DNA of 64,000 nucleotides, from assembly GCF_024298965.1 (NCBI RefSeq), contig NZ_CP085193.1, positions 7,316,001 through 7,380,000 of the forward strand, written 5' to 3'. The DNA is from Streptomyces rapamycinicus NRRL 5491 (GTDB taxonomy: Bacteria; Actinomycetota; Actinomycetes; Streptomycetales; Streptomycetaceae). Below are positions 16,218 to 24,740 of this stretch, in pieces (position 1 is the first letter of the stretch; each line of letters opens with the position of its first letter). Made by a program: the position numbers and the translations under genes. Below the pieces are notes generated by a model that had not been told where the DNA came from, did not search any database, and saw only the letters and a list, made by a program, of their open reading frames with translations.

Positions 16218-16448
16218 TCAGGCGTCGAACGCGCCCGCCTTCGCGCTCCGGACGAAGGCGGCGAGCACCGCCGGCACGGTGGTCAGCACGGTGCCGGGGT
16301 CGTCGCTCTCCCGCAGCCGGACGCGGCCGCCGGTGGCGGTGACCTCGACGCACTGTCCCTCGCCCACGGAGTGGGAGGACTTGCGCCAGTGGGGGTGGCG
16401 GTGCGTGGTCATTGCAGAGGTGTTCATATGTGGGGCCCTCTTTCTCAT
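16218..16448 (-). CDS. DUF397 protein
   Basis: 76 residues. HWRKSSHSVGEGQCVEV and GRVRLRESDDPGTVLTTVPAVLAAFV make a single, complete DUF397 module. The ATG at 16448 overlaps the stop of the upstream XRE regulator (ATGA), so I prefer it over the internal ATG at 16427. DUF397 proteins are small partners of DUF5753 regulators in Streptomyces. It is the second such gene in the window and, unlike the first, is not internally repeated. Confidence 0.85.
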   Translation of the reverse strand: MRKRAPHMNTSAMTTHRHPHWRKSSHSVGEGQCVEVTATGGRVRLRESDDPGTVLTTVPAVLAAFVRSAKAGAFDA

Positions 16449-17329
16449 ACCAGACCAGCGATGAGGGCCTTCGTCGCATCCGTGGACAGCGCGCAGTCCA
16501 CGATATGGCCGAAGGCGTCGGCGAAGACGTTGACGTCGTCGACTCCTTCGACGTATATGGGGCCGCGCAGGTTCTCCTGGGTGACGACATCCGGCATGGG
16601 CCCAGGGAAGGCCACGAGTGTGAACGCTCCCGCGTCCCCGGGGTTGGGGGCCGCGTCGATCGGCATCACCTGGAGGGTGACCGTGGGCCAGTCCGCCACG
16701 TCCAGCAGCCGCTTCAGCTGAGCGGCCATGATGCCGGGCCGGCCGGTGAACCTGCGGCGCAGCGCGGCCTCGTGGATGACGGCCCACAGCCGCAGCGGAT
16801 GGCAGGAGCGGGTGAGGACGGCCTGGCGGGCCAGGCGCACCTCGGCGAGGGCGTCGACCTCGGAGGCGGTGCGGGCCACGGCGTTCGCCGCGATCGTCTC
16901 GCGGGCGTAGTCGGCCGTCTGGAGCAGACCGGGGACGACCAGTGAGGCGTAGTCGCGGACGCTCTCCGCGTCGCTCTCCAGTGAGATGTAGTCGGCGTAG
17001 GCGGGGCCCACGACGCCGCGATAGGTCTGCCACCAGCCGCGTTTGCCCGCGTCCTTGGCCAGTCCCTCCAGGGCTATGCGGGTGCCCGGGTCGGTGACGG
17101 CGTAGGCCCTCAGCAGGGTTTCGACCTCGGTGGTGCGGATGGTCGCGTTGGCGTTCTCGATCCGGGAGAGCTTGGGCGCCGTCCAGCGGCGGGCGTCGGA
17201 CGATCCGTTCGCGGCCGCATTGAGTGCGTCGGCCGCCGCGTCCAGTGTCATCCCCGCTTCGGTGCGCAGTTTCCGTAGCGTGGAGCCCAGGCGCCTGCGC
17301 CGAACGGTGGGCACTGGCTGGTAGGACAT
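16445..17329 (-). CDS. XRE-family regulator with DUF5753 domain
   Basis: 294 residues from the ATG at 17329 (an ATG at 17353 is possible). The HTH region (about 10-75) contains LGSTLRKLRTEAGMTLDAAA and TAPKLSRIENANATIR. The DUF5753 domain follows, with GWWQTYRGVVGPAYADYISLE, VPGLLQTADYARETI and LRLWAVIHEAALRR. These regulators act on morphological differentiation and antibiotic synthesis in some characterised cases (WhiJ-like). It is coupled to the DUF397 gene and divergent from a HATPase gene at 17484, repeating the arrangement at 7.7-9.4 kb. Confidence 0.9.
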   Translation of the reverse strand: MSYQPVPTVRRRRLGSTLRKLRTEAGMTLDAAADALNAAANGSSDARRWTAPKLSRIENANATIRTTEVETLLRAYAVTDPGTRIALEGLAKDAGKRGWWQTYRGVVGPAYADYISLESDAESVRDYASLVVPGLLQTADYARETIAANAVARTASEVDALAEVRLARQAVLTRSCHPLRLWAVIHEAALRRRFTGRPGIMAAQLKRLLDVADWPTVTLQVMPIDAAPNPGDAGAFTLVAFPGPMPDVVTQENLRGPIYVEGVDDVNVFADAFGHIVDCALSTDATKALIAGLV

Positions 17330-17483
17330 GTCGCCAGTCTGTCGTATTGCCAACTACGCCTACCAGCCAGGCATATGCCAGTCTTGTGCGAGTGGGTCGA
17401 AACATTGCGAGTGGGACGTTCCATAGGCCAGGATCGCTAGGGGACACGGCAGCGCGTCGTGCTTTGGAGGGGCCCCGGAGCAT

Positions 17484-17885
17484 ATGGCTGAGAACATCTC
17501 GCAGCGATACGAACTGCGCCTCCGTGCCCATCCGCGGATACTCGCCGACATACGCCGCGCCGTTGGGGCGCGGCTGCGGCTGTGGGGGCGTGAGGAACTG
17601 ATCAGCGCGGCGGGGATGTGCGTCACCGAGCTGTTGTCCAACGTCCACAAGCATGCGGCCTCTCCCGAATGCGTCCTCACCTTGGAGAACCTTCCGCACG
17701 GGATCCAGGCGGCGGTCAGCGACACCGAGTCCGGGCTGCCGGTGGTCAAGGAGCCGGACTTCCTCTCCGAGAGCGGCCGGGGGATGTTCCTGCTGAGCAA
17801 GACCGCCCATGACTGGGGCACGGATCTCACCCCGACCGGCAAGACGGTCTGGTTCACGCTCCGCGCGGAAGCGGTGGAACCGTGA
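17484..17885 (+). CDS. Anti-sigma-factor-like HATPase
   Basis: 133 residues. GHKL fold elements are AGMCVTELLSNVHKHA (N box), AVSDTESGLP (G1-like), ESGRGMFLLSKTAHDWG (G2-like) and a final GKTVWFTLRA strand. It is probably a cytoplasmic RsbW-like protein that binds a sigma factor or a partner in its regulatory triad. It is divergent from the XRE regulator and 49 bp upstream of the next gene, so possibly co-transcribed with it. The second HATPase in the window. Confidence 0.85.
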   Translation: MAENISQRYELRLRAHPRILADIRRAVGARLRLWGREELISAAGMCVTELLSNVHKHAASPECVLTLENLPHGIQAAVSDTESGLPVVKEPDFLSESGRGMFLLSKTAHDWGTDLTPTGKTVWFTLRAEAVEP

Positions 17886-17934
17886 CCGGCGGCGCCGGTA
17901 GCGTGGGGATCCGAACGAGGGCAGGGGGTGGGCC

Positions 17935-18330
17935 ATGGACCCGGTGACGGCGGGTGCGCTGGTCGCGGCGGTCAACGCGGCGGTGTCGGGCGCCGGCGGC
18001 GAGGCCGGGCGGCGGGCCCTGGAGTCCTTCGGCACGCTGGTCCGCAGGGTGCTGCGGCGCGGCGAGGGCGAACCGGCCGGTGGGCCGGATCCGGAGCCGG
18101 TGGCGATTCCGTACGACGATGACGCCCGGCTGCGCCAGTTGGCCGATCTGCTGGTCGAACGGGCCCGGCGGGACCCGGAGTTCGGCCGTGACCTGGCGGC
18201 CTGGATGCGTGAGCACGGCGAGCCGGCCGGGCAGGCGGGGACCGTGAACAACCGCATCGGGGGCAACGCCCGTATCACCGGCCCGGTCGTCCAGGCCAGG
18301 GACATCAACGGGCCGATCAGCTTCGGCTGA
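17935..18330 (+). CDS. Small protein with GPVVQARD/solenoid-like tail, function unknown
   Basis: 131 residues. The helical N-terminus (MDPVTAGALVAAVNAAVSG) and an acidic middle with predicted helices (LRQLADLLVERARRD) precede a distinctive C-terminal stretch of about 30 residues. There, VNNRIGGNARITGPVVQARD and INGPISFG have the short Gly-Asn/Ile/Val periodicity of a beta-solenoid turn. Similar GPVVQ-x-RDI tails occur on various Streptomyces proteins, often as a shared signature between neighbouring effector or signalling proteins (recollection, not checked). There is no signal peptide, membrane helix or catalytic motif. Function unknown. Confidence 0.6.
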   Translation: MDPVTAGALVAAVNAAVSGAGGEAGRRALESFGTLVRRVLRRGEGEPAGGPDPEPVAIPYDDDARLRQLADLLVERARRDPEFGRDLAAWMREHGEPAGQAGTVNNRIGGNARITGPVVQARDINGPISFG

Positions 18331-18683
18331 TACCGATCTTCGGTGCCGAGTTGGCAGTAACCGGACACCGGCCCCACTCCGCGTCGCCGAACGGCGTCGA
18401 TTCGCTGCGGTCCGTAGTCTCCCCGGGTCCGGAAGGTGCACTCGCCGGTAACTTGTGGACACGCGCCCCCGGCGCATCGGCGGCGCGGCGGCATGACGCG
18501 CGTCGCCGCACGCTGTTTTGCCAACTCTTTACCTCACGCCCCGCGTTGACGCGGTCGCTGTGCGCGAATTAGTGTCGTCATGGATTTCGCACAATGCTGC
18601 CCGCGCATTTCGGGGCAGGGAAATTGACGAGAATCAGGCCGGTATTCGCATAACCAGGTCATTGTCACCCGGCAGGGGAAGTC
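18331..18683. other. Intergenic region with promoter for the regulator genes
   Basis: 353 bp without a gene. TTGACG (18546-18551) and TAGTGT (18570-18575) are 18 bp apart and face the LuxR-type regulator gene; the sequence around them is less GC-rich than its surroundings. The remainder holds no ORF with normal codon use and no clear repeat. It probably marks the left edge of the biosynthetic cluster. Confidence 0.45.
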
Positions 18684-19514
18684 ATGGTTGGTCTTGTGAG
18701 GGTGTCCGAGCCTTCTCCCATGAGCACGGAGAGCACGGAGACTCCCTCGTCGGGCGCCATCGACTATGTCGAGCACGCGCTGCTGGCCGCCCGTGATCTG
18801 ATCGAGTCCACGGTCACCCGGCACCGAAGGGAGCTGGCCCAGGACTCCTGGGCGGGGACGGCTCTGGGGAAGGTGCCGCTCGCCGAGGTCGTCGACACCC
18901 TGGTCGACTGCGCCGAGCGGACCGTCAGCATGGTGCTCTCGGGGAACGAGGAGCAGACGCGGGCCGTCTGCGCCGCGCTCGCCCGCCCGGCCAGGGGAGC
19001 CCGGCGCGCCGTCGTCGTACGGCTGTTGTGCGAGGAGCCGGTGCTGGCCTCGGGGGCGGTACGGGCGCTGGCGCGCACCGATCCGCGGTGCGAGATCCGG
19101 ATCTGCGACGGCGGGCTGCCGGCGTTACCCGAGGCGCTGCTCATCGACGCCGAGGTGGTCTACCTCAGGAGGGGGCCGTCGGAGCCGGGGCGGGGCCCGG
19201 GGCAGGCGTCGCTCGCCGAGGACCCCGCCACGGTGCGGGCCCTGGAGATGATGTTCGCCGGGACCTGGGGGAACGCGGTGGCGCTCGCGGACTATCCGCG
19301 GCTGGGCGGGCGGTTGTGCCCGGACTCCGTACGGCGGATCCTGGAGTGTCTGCGCACCGGCCACACCGATGAGGTGGCGGCGCGCCAGATGCAGGTCTCC
19401 CTGCGCACCTACCGCCGGTACGTGGCGGAGATCATGCGCGAACTGGGGGCCAACTCCCGCTTCCAGGCGGGGGTGCGGGCGGTGGAAATGGGGCTGCTGC
19501 CCAGCCGTCACTGA
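18684..19514 (+). CDS. LuxR-type regulator 1 (TrmB/PLD-like N-domain), TTA codon
   Basis: 276 residues. An N-terminal ~200-residue domain with alternating strands and helices (VVVRLLCEEPVLASGAV, CEIRICDGGLPALPEALLID, DPATVRALEMMFAGTWGNAV) resembles the phospholipase-D-like sensor half of TrmB-type LuxR regulators. The HTH at ~220-265 reads GHTDEVAARQMQVSLRTYRR and ANSRFQAGVRAVEMG. It is paralogous to the proteins at 19569-20459 and 27743-28492. Codon 148 (19125-19127) is TTA, so translation depends on bldA, as for many cluster activators. Good ribosome site AGGGGAA. Likely a pathway-specific regulator of the downstream biosynthetic genes (inference). Confidence 0.85.
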   Translation: MVGLVRVSEPSPMSTESTETPSSGAIDYVEHALLAARDLIESTVTRHRRELAQDSWAGTALGKVPLAEVVDTLVDCAERTVSMVLSGNEEQTRAVCAALARPARGARRAVVVRLLCEEPVLASGAVRALARTDPRCEIRICDGGLPALPEALLIDAEVVYLRRGPSEPGRGPGQASLAEDPATVRALEMMFAGTWGNAVALADYPRLGGRLCPDSVRRILECLRTGHTDEVAARQMQVSLRTYRRYVAEIMRELGANSRFQAGVRAVEMGLLPSRH

Positions 19515-19568
19515 ACGGCGCTCGAGACCTTGACCACGTCACGAGGCGGAAAGTGCGGGAATATCGAC

Positions 19569-20459
19569 ATGATGGAGCGCGGACGCGATCCTGGACCGGA
19601 GGCCGCGCTCGCGGGGGACAGCCTGGAGGGGACGCTACGGGAGGTACGGGACCTCATTGAGTCCACGGTGATCCAGCACCGCGCCCGGCGGGCCCGGGAC
19701 GCGCGGTTCACCGAGGTGGGGGTGGAGGACGCCGCGTTCCTCGCCGCCGCCGAGGAGGTGATCGGCCAGGCGGGGCGGAGCGTGGACGCCGTCTTCCCCG
19801 AGTGCTCGTCCCGGATGGCGCCGGTGCAGGCCGCGCTCGGCGCGCTGCTCACGGACCTCGGTGAGCCGGTCGGGGTGCGGATGCTGCGCGGCAGGTCCGC
19901 GCCTGGCCCCGGAGCGACCGGACCTGCCTCCGGATCCGCGCCTGCCTCCGGACCCGCCGTGGGAACGGCGCAGTCGGGGCCCGTACCGCGGCCCATCCCC
20001 GGGCCCGCGCCGCCCGCCGAGGCGTCCGGCGAGGTCCCGGCCGCGCGCCCCGCGCAGGTGCGGATCGCGTCGGTGCCGCTGCCCACGGCGGTGATCGCCG
20101 ACGGGCGGACCGCGCTGGTGTGCACCGAGGCCGAGGAGGGGCGGCAGACCTCGGTCATCGAGGACCCGGTGGTGGTGGCCACCCTGTACGGCATGTTCCG
20201 CTCCATCTGGGGCGGTGCCGTACCCGCCGCGCGCCCGCTGGACTTCGGCAACCGCGCCCGCACCGAAATGGTCCGCCGGGTGCTGGCCCGGCTGCGCGAC
20301 GGGGTCACCGACGAGGCCGCCGCCCGCGACCTGGCGATCTCGGTGCGTACGTACCGCCGCTATGTCACCGGGATCCTGGAGCTGCTGGAGGCCAACTCCC
20401 GTTTCCAGGCCGGGGTGCGCGCCACTGAGCTCGGCATCCTTGGAAATACGTCCACATGA
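19569..20459 (+). CDS. LuxR-type regulator 2, paralog of regulator 1
   Basis: 296 residues from the ATG at 19569; a TTG at 19530 would extend it. The same architecture: a helical start with EVRDLIESTVIQHR (compare AARDLIESTVTRHR in regulator 1), a PLD-like sensor domain, and an HTH with GVTDEAAARDLAISVRTYRR and ANSRFQAGVRATELG. A Gly/Pro/Ala-rich insert of ~45 residues (about 125-170) interrupts the sensor domain and is absent in both paralogs. No TTA codon seen. It directly follows regulator 1 and precedes an ABC transporter pair. Target promoters are unknown. Confidence 0.83.
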   Translation: MMERGRDPGPEAALAGDSLEGTLREVRDLIESTVIQHRARRARDARFTEVGVEDAAFLAAAEEVIGQAGRSVDAVFPECSSRMAPVQAALGALLTDLGEPVGVRMLRGRSAPGPGATGPASGSAPASGPAVGTAQSGPVPRPIPGPAPPAEASGEVPAARPAQVRIASVPLPTAVIADGRTALVCTEAEEGRQTSVIEDPVVVATLYGMFRSIWGGAVPAARPLDFGNRARTEMVRRVLARLRDGVTDEAAARDLAISVRTYRRYVTGILELLEANSRFQAGVRATELGILGNTST

Positions 20460-20566
20460 TAATTTCGTTTTCCCCATCGACATTGTGATCCGGAGCGTGC
20501 TGGCGATAGGTTGCCTGCGGGCGTGCCGAGATCTGGCAACAGCCGGTAATGCAAGGGGATTTGGGG

Positions 20567-21523
20567 ATGACCGAAGGGCACGGAAGGGGCGCGACCGCCA
20601 CGGCGGGCGCGGACGGCGAGTCGACTGCGGACGAGCCGCATTCACCCCGACCGGGACATGCGCGAAAGACCGGCGACGGCGGTGGAAATGGTGAGAAGTC
20701 GCGGTCCGGGGCCGGCCGGAAAATGACCGGAGCGGCATCAGGGGCGGCATCCGGAAGGGCTCTCGCCAACCGGCGCGGAACGCTGTTCCGGAGTGTGCTG
20801 CCGCCCCTGGTATTCGGGCTGTTGCTGCTTGTCGTCTGGGACATCGTGACCCGGACCGGCGCCGTTGCGGAATTCTATCTTCCGGCTCCGCTGGACCTCG
20901 CGCGGCAATTCCTCGATGACGTCTTCCACGGTGATCTCGTCGACTACACCAAGGAGACGGTGTGGGAGGCGCTGGCGGGCAGCGGTATCGGCATCGGAGT
21001 GGCGCTGCCGCTCGGCTATCTGATCGCCCGCAGCGAGATCGCCGCGGCGGCCCTCCAGCCGTATGTGGCCGCCTCGCAGGCCATGCCCGCGGTGGCGCTG
21101 GCCCCCCTGCTGGCCCTGTGGATCGGGTACGGACTGCTGCCCATCGCGGTCCTCTGCGCGCTGCTGGTCTTCTTCCCCATCCTCGTCAACACCGTGCTGG
21201 GGCTGCGTTCGCTGGACCCCGATGTGATGGGGGCCGCGCGGGTGGACGGGGTGGGGTGGTGGGGGATGCTCTGGTACATCGAGCTTCCGCTCGCCCTGCC
21301 CAGCGTCCTCGCGGGGGTGCGCAACGGCCTCACGCTCTCCATCACCGGCGCGGTCGTCGGCGAATTCGTGATGGGCGGCGACGGACTGGGGCAGCTGCTG
21401 TCGGTGCAGCGCCAGGAGGCCGACACCATCGGACTGTTCTCGACGCTCGTCATGCTCGGCCTTCTCGCCGCCGTCTCGTACGGAGTGATCCGCCTGGTCG
21501 AGCGGCTCGTTCAGCGCGACTGA
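20567..21523 (+). CDS. ABC transporter permease (NMT1/SsuC/ThiX type)
   Basis: 318 residues from the ATG at 20567, preceded by AAGGGG. A hydrophilic ~65-residue N-terminal extension (Gly/Ser/Arg rich) is unusual. The core has six membrane helices and the EAA loop GAARVDGVGWWGMLWYIELP, which contacts the ATPase. Family members import sulfonates, nitrate, taurine or pyrimidine/thiamine precursors. The substrate-binding protein gene follows 26 bp downstream, but no ATPase gene lies in the window near it, so the energy subunit must be shared from elsewhere. Confidence 0.88.
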   Translation: MTEGHGRGATATAGADGESTADEPHSPRPGHARKTGDGGGNGEKSRSGAGRKMTGAASGAASGRALANRRGTLFRSVLPPLVFGLLLLVVWDIVTRTGAVAEFYLPAPLDLARQFLDDVFHGDLVDYTKETVWEALAGSGIGIGVALPLGYLIARSEIAAAALQPYVAASQAMPAVALAPLLALWIGYGLLPIAVLCALLVFFPILVNTVLGLRSLDPDVMGAARVDGVGWWGMLWYIELPLALPSVLAGVRNGLTLSITGAVVGEFVMGGDGLGQLLSVQRQEADTIGLFSTLVMLGLLAAVSYGVIRLVERLVQRD

Positions 21524-21549
21524 CAACTTTCACCCAAGAGGAGAAGTAC

Positions 21550-22602
21550 GTGCGTTTCGTGCAGACGTCCATGAGGCGTGCCCACAGACCTCGGGTCACG
21601 GGCGCGGCCGCCCTCGCCTCGGCGGTGGCGCTGGCCACTTTGACCTCATGCGCCGAGGAGCCGGAGAACGCGGGGGCCAAGGGCGGCGCAGGCATCACCG
21701 TGGGGCTGACCTACACCCCCAACATCCAGTTCTCGCCGTTCTACGTGGCCGCCGAAAAGGGCTACTACAAGGACGCCGGACTCAATGTGACACTGCGCCA
21801 CCACGGCGCGGCCGAAGATCTCTTCGGGGCCCTCACATCGGGCAAGGAAGATGTGATCTACGCGGGCGGCGACGAGATGCTTCAGGCGCGCGCCAAGAAT
21901 GTGCCCGTCGTGGACATCGCCACCTTTTACCAGAAATACCCGGTGGGGCTGATCGTGCCCAAGGAATCCGACATCCGGACCCCCGCCGACCTCAAGGGCC
22001 GGAAGATCGGCACCCCCGGTGCCTTCGGCGAGACCTATTTCGGTTTGCTGGCGCTCCTGAAGGAGGGCGGCCTTTCCACCAAGGACGCCAAGGTACAGAA
22101 CATCGGCTTCACCCAGCAGGCGGCCCTCACCGGAAACAAGGTCGAGGGGGTGATGGGCTATCTGAACAATGACGCCGTCTCGTTCAGGGAGGCGGGCAAG
22201 GCCGTCCGGTCGATAACCCTCAACTCGGGCTCGGCGGGGGATCATCTGGTCGGCGTGGGTCTCGGCGCCAAGAAGAAGACGCTCGACAAGCGCGGCGACG
22301 ACATCAAGAAGTTCGTCGACGCGTCTCTGCGCGGATTGCGCTATGCGATCGACCACCAGGACGAGGCCATCGAGCTCAGCGAGAAGTACGTACCGGGACT
22401 GCGCGGCGAGAAGCAGCGGAACAACGCCCGCGCGGTGCTCAAGGCCACCGCGCCGCTGATGAAGAACGACCAGGGCGAGCTGGGCGCGATCGACCCGCAG
22501 ACCTGGACCCGGATGGCCGACTTCATGTACGACCAGGGGCTCCTGGAGAAGACCGTCACGCCTGAGGACGCCTACGACACGTCGTATCTGCCCAAGTCAT
22601 AG
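21550..22602 (+). CDS. ABC transporter substrate-binding lipoprotein (NMT1/ThiY-like)
   Basis: 350 residues from a GTG with the strong site AAGAGGAGAAG. The lipobox is TLTSC at about residue 35. The mature protein shows the NMT1/THI5-like fold: LTYTPNIQFSPFYVAAEKGY, AGLNVTLRHHG, VIYAGGDEMLQAR, YPVGLIVPKESDI and GRKIGTPGAFGETYFG. Related proteins bind hydroxymethylpyrimidine-type thiamine precursors or similar small aromatics outside the membrane. With the upstream permease it forms an importer without its own ATPase. Why an importer sits beside biosynthetic regulators is unclear; precursor uptake is possible (inference). Confidence 0.87.
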   Translation: MRFVQTSMRRAHRPRVTGAAALASAVALATLTSCAEEPENAGAKGGAGITVGLTYTPNIQFSPFYVAAEKGYYKDAGLNVTLRHHGAAEDLFGALTSGKEDVIYAGGDEMLQARAKNVPVVDIATFYQKYPVGLIVPKESDIRTPADLKGRKIGTPGAFGETYFGLLALLKEGGLSTKDAKVQNIGFTQQAALTGNKVEGVMGYLNNDAVSFREAGKAVRSITLNSGSAGDHLVGVGLGAKKKTLDKRGDDIKKFVDASLRGLRYAIDHQDEAIELSEKYVPGLRGEKQRNNARAVLKATAPLMKNDQGELGAIDPQTWTRMADFMYDQGLLEKTVTPEDAYDTSYLPKS

Positions 22603-22619
22603 CGGTGCTTGGACGGCGG

Positions 22620-23870
22620 TCAGACCGTCGTCCGGCTGCGCAGCGCGGCGGCCACCGTGAACGCGGCCGCCGCGCCAAGGGCGAGGGCCAGCCAGCCGCC
22701 CGTGGCCGAGGCGTTGGCCACGACGAACAGACCGATCGGCGGGCCGGAGGCGGTGCCCAGGTTCCAGGCCAGCGACGCCAGGGCGCTCGCCCGGCCCACC
22801 GCCTCCTCGCCCGACCAGCGCAGCAGCAGCGGATAGAAGGCGGAGGAGTACATCAGCTCGCCCGCCGCGAAGATCACCGCGAAGGCGAGCAGGAGTCCGT
22901 ACCGCACGGCCGCCGGGGCCGTCTCCCCGGCCAGTGCCGCGCCCAGACCGCAGCCGAACGCCCCGGTCCACAGCACCGGCCCGGCGGCCAGGCTCACGGT
23001 CTCCGGCAGCCGTTCCAGCCGGCGGCGGAGCAGCGGCTGCAGGGCGATCAGGGCGAAGGAGTTGGCCGCCACCACCGTGCTGACCCAGCCCAGCGTGACC
23101 GCCATACGGTCGTGCATCAGCAGCGGTACGGTCGCCTCGATCTGGGTGAAGCCGACGATCGCGAAGAGCGCCTGGGCCAGGATCAGCAGCGCCATCGGGC
23201 GGGCCCGCAGCAGGGCCCGATAGGTCGGCCCGCCCCCGGACCCGGCCCGTTCCTCCGGCTTGGGCCGCGCCCGGGTCCGGGGCCGTACGCCCAGGATCAC
23301 CGCGATCAGCGGCAGCGCCGCCAGCCCGTTGGCCAGGTACAGCCAGCGCAGCGCCCCTACCGGGGTGGCCGCGCCGTGCAGCGCGAGTCCCGCCGCGACC
23401 GAGCCCAGCCCGATCCCGGCGTTGTTGACGATGTGCCGGATGGCGAAGGCCGAGCGGCGGCCGCTCTCGGGGACGGCGGTGTCCACGATGCCCACGATCG
23501 AGGCGTAGAAGAGCCCGAAGCCCGCCCCGACGCACGCCCCCGAGGCGAGCACCAGCGGCACCGAACCGGCCGGTGCCAGCAGGGCGTACCCGACCGCGAG
23601 CGCCGCGCCGCCCAGCGCGCCCACCCGGTGCGGGCTGCCCCGGTCGGCCAGCGGCCCACCGGCCAGGGCGGCGGCGAAGCTGGCCGCGGCCATCGCGATG
23701 AAGTAGCCGCCCGCCGCCCGGCCACCGAGCCCCAGCAACTGGCTGATGTAGATCGAGGTGAACGGGAAGCACAGCCCGTTGCCCAGGCTGGAGAGCAGCA
23801 GCGCGCCCATGAGCAGGCCGAATCGGCGCCCCAGGGGCGTACGGGGCGCCGTGGCGCGTATGGCCGTCAC
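22620..23870 (-). CDS. MFS transporter
   Basis: 416 residues from a GTG that overlaps the stop of the upstream LLM gene (GTGA). Twelve hydrophobic helices in two halves of six are visible, with an MFS loop-2/3 pattern GGPLADRGSPHRVG and helix 4-5 features FGLFYASIVGIVDTAVPESG. A charged central loop (RPRTRARPKPEERAGSG) separates the halves. It is probably an exporter in the plasma membrane, co-transcribed with the flavin/F420 oxidoreductase. A zinc alcohol dehydrogenase lies further upstream on the same strand. Substrate unknown; the cluster product is a candidate. Confidence 0.88.
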   Translation of the reverse strand: MTAIRATAPRTPLGRRFGLLMGALLLSSLGNGLCFPFTSIYISQLLGLGGRAAGGYFIAMAAASFAAALAGGPLADRGSPHRVGALGGAALAVGYALLAPAGSVPLVLASGACVGAGFGLFYASIVGIVDTAVPESGRRSAFAIRHIVNNAGIGLGSVAAGLALHGAATPVGALRWLYLANGLAALPLIAVILGVRPRTRARPKPEERAGSGGGPTYRALLRARPMALLILAQALFAIVGFTQIEATVPLLMHDRMAVTLGWVSTVVAANSFALIALQPLLRRRLERLPETVSLAAGPVLWTGAFGCGLGAALAGETAPAAVRYGLLLAFAVIFAAGELMYSSAFYPLLLRWSGEEAVGRASALASLAWNLGTASGPPIGLFVVANASATGGWLALALGAAAAFTVAAALRSRTTV

Positions 23871-24649
23871 GAGGTGAGCGCGGCCCGCACCTTGAGCAGC
23901 TCCTCGACCCTGCGCAGGTCGTACGGGGCCGGGAGGGAGAGCACCACATGGACCGCCCCGGCCTCGGCGAACCCCTCGACCAGCGGCAGCTGGTCCGGGT
24001 TGACCATCACCGTACGGGCCACCTCGCCCGGGTCCCGGCCGACCCGTTCGCACCACTCGTCCAGCACCCCGCTCAGCTCGCGGAACTCGGCGACCGGGTC
24101 CTCGGAGGCCCAGCCGTACCAGTTCCACCAGTCGGCCTCGCGGGCCACCAGCTGCAGGGTGCGCCGCCGCCCGGCGCCGCCGATCAGCAGCGGAAGCGGG
24201 CCCGCCGGGCCGGGGTTGAGCCTGGCCAGCCGCTCCTTGACGGCGGTGACGGACGCCGCGAAGGCGTCCATGCGCCCGGCCGGTCCGGGGAAGGGCAGCC
24301 CGTACTCGGTGTGTTCGGCCTCGAACCAGCCCGCGCCCAGGCCCAGCACCAGCCGCCCGCCGCTGAGCTGGTCGACGGTGCGGGCCATGTCCGCCAGCAG
24401 ATGCGGATTGCGGAACGCGGTGCAGCTCACCAGCGGCCCGATGGTGGCCCGCCGGGTCTCGACCGCCATCGCGGACAGCAGCGACCAGCACTCGTAGTGC
24501 CGCCCGGCGGGGTCGCCGGTGTGCGGCAGGAAGTGGTCCCAGGTCCACAGCGAGTCGACCCCGATGGCGTCGGCATCCCGCCACGCGGTGCGCAGCTCGG
24601 CGATTCCGGTGTGCTGGGGGTGGAGTTGGACGCCTACGCGCAGGGACAC
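23867..24649 (-). CDS. LLM-class F420-dependent oxidoreductase
   Basis: 260 residues from a GTG with AAAGGA nine bases upstream. It has the luciferase-like TIM barrel: VGVQLHPQHTG, DSLWTWDHFLP, TIGPLVSCTAFRNPHLLADM, SGGRLVLGLGAGWFEAEH and LPLLIGGAGRRRTL. The motif set matches the F420-dependent subgroup common in Actinobacteria. Such enzymes transfer hydride between F420H2 and unsaturated or carbonyl substrates in the cytosol. Coupled to the MFS gene and 91 bp downstream of a zinc alcohol dehydrogenase, it may tailor the cluster product, though a separate house role is equally possible. Confidence 0.88.
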   Translation of the reverse strand: MSLRVGVQLHPQHTGIAELRTAWRDADAIGVDSLWTWDHFLPHTGDPAGRHYECWSLLSAMAVETRRATIGPLVSCTAFRNPHLLADMARTVDQLSGGRLVLGLGAGWFEAEHTEYGLPFPGPAGRMDAFAASVTAVKERLARLNPGPAGPLPLLIGGAGRRRTLQLVAREADWWNWYGWASEDPVAEFRELSGVLDEWCERVGRDPGEVARTVMVNPDQLPLVEGFAEAGAVHVVLSLPAPYDLRRVEELLKVRAALTS

Positions 24650-24663
24650 GGAGGGGAATCCTT

Positions 24664-24690
24664 TCTCTTGGCTCTCTTGGCTCTCTTGGC
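24664..24690. repeat. Tandem 9-bp repeat, three copies
   Basis: TCTCTTGGC is repeated exactly three times between the LLM and alcohol dehydrogenase genes, just upstream of the LLM start. It would be prone to slippage; no function assigned. Confidence 0.8.
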
Positions 24691-24740
24691 GATTCGGGTC
24701 CTTTGCCGGTTCGCCCGCGGCGGGCGGGCGCCGCGGACGG

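Noticed and set aside
24664..24690. Start of a CRISPR or iteron array
   Set aside because: Only three adjacent 9-bp units without spacers; simple slippage is enough to explain it.
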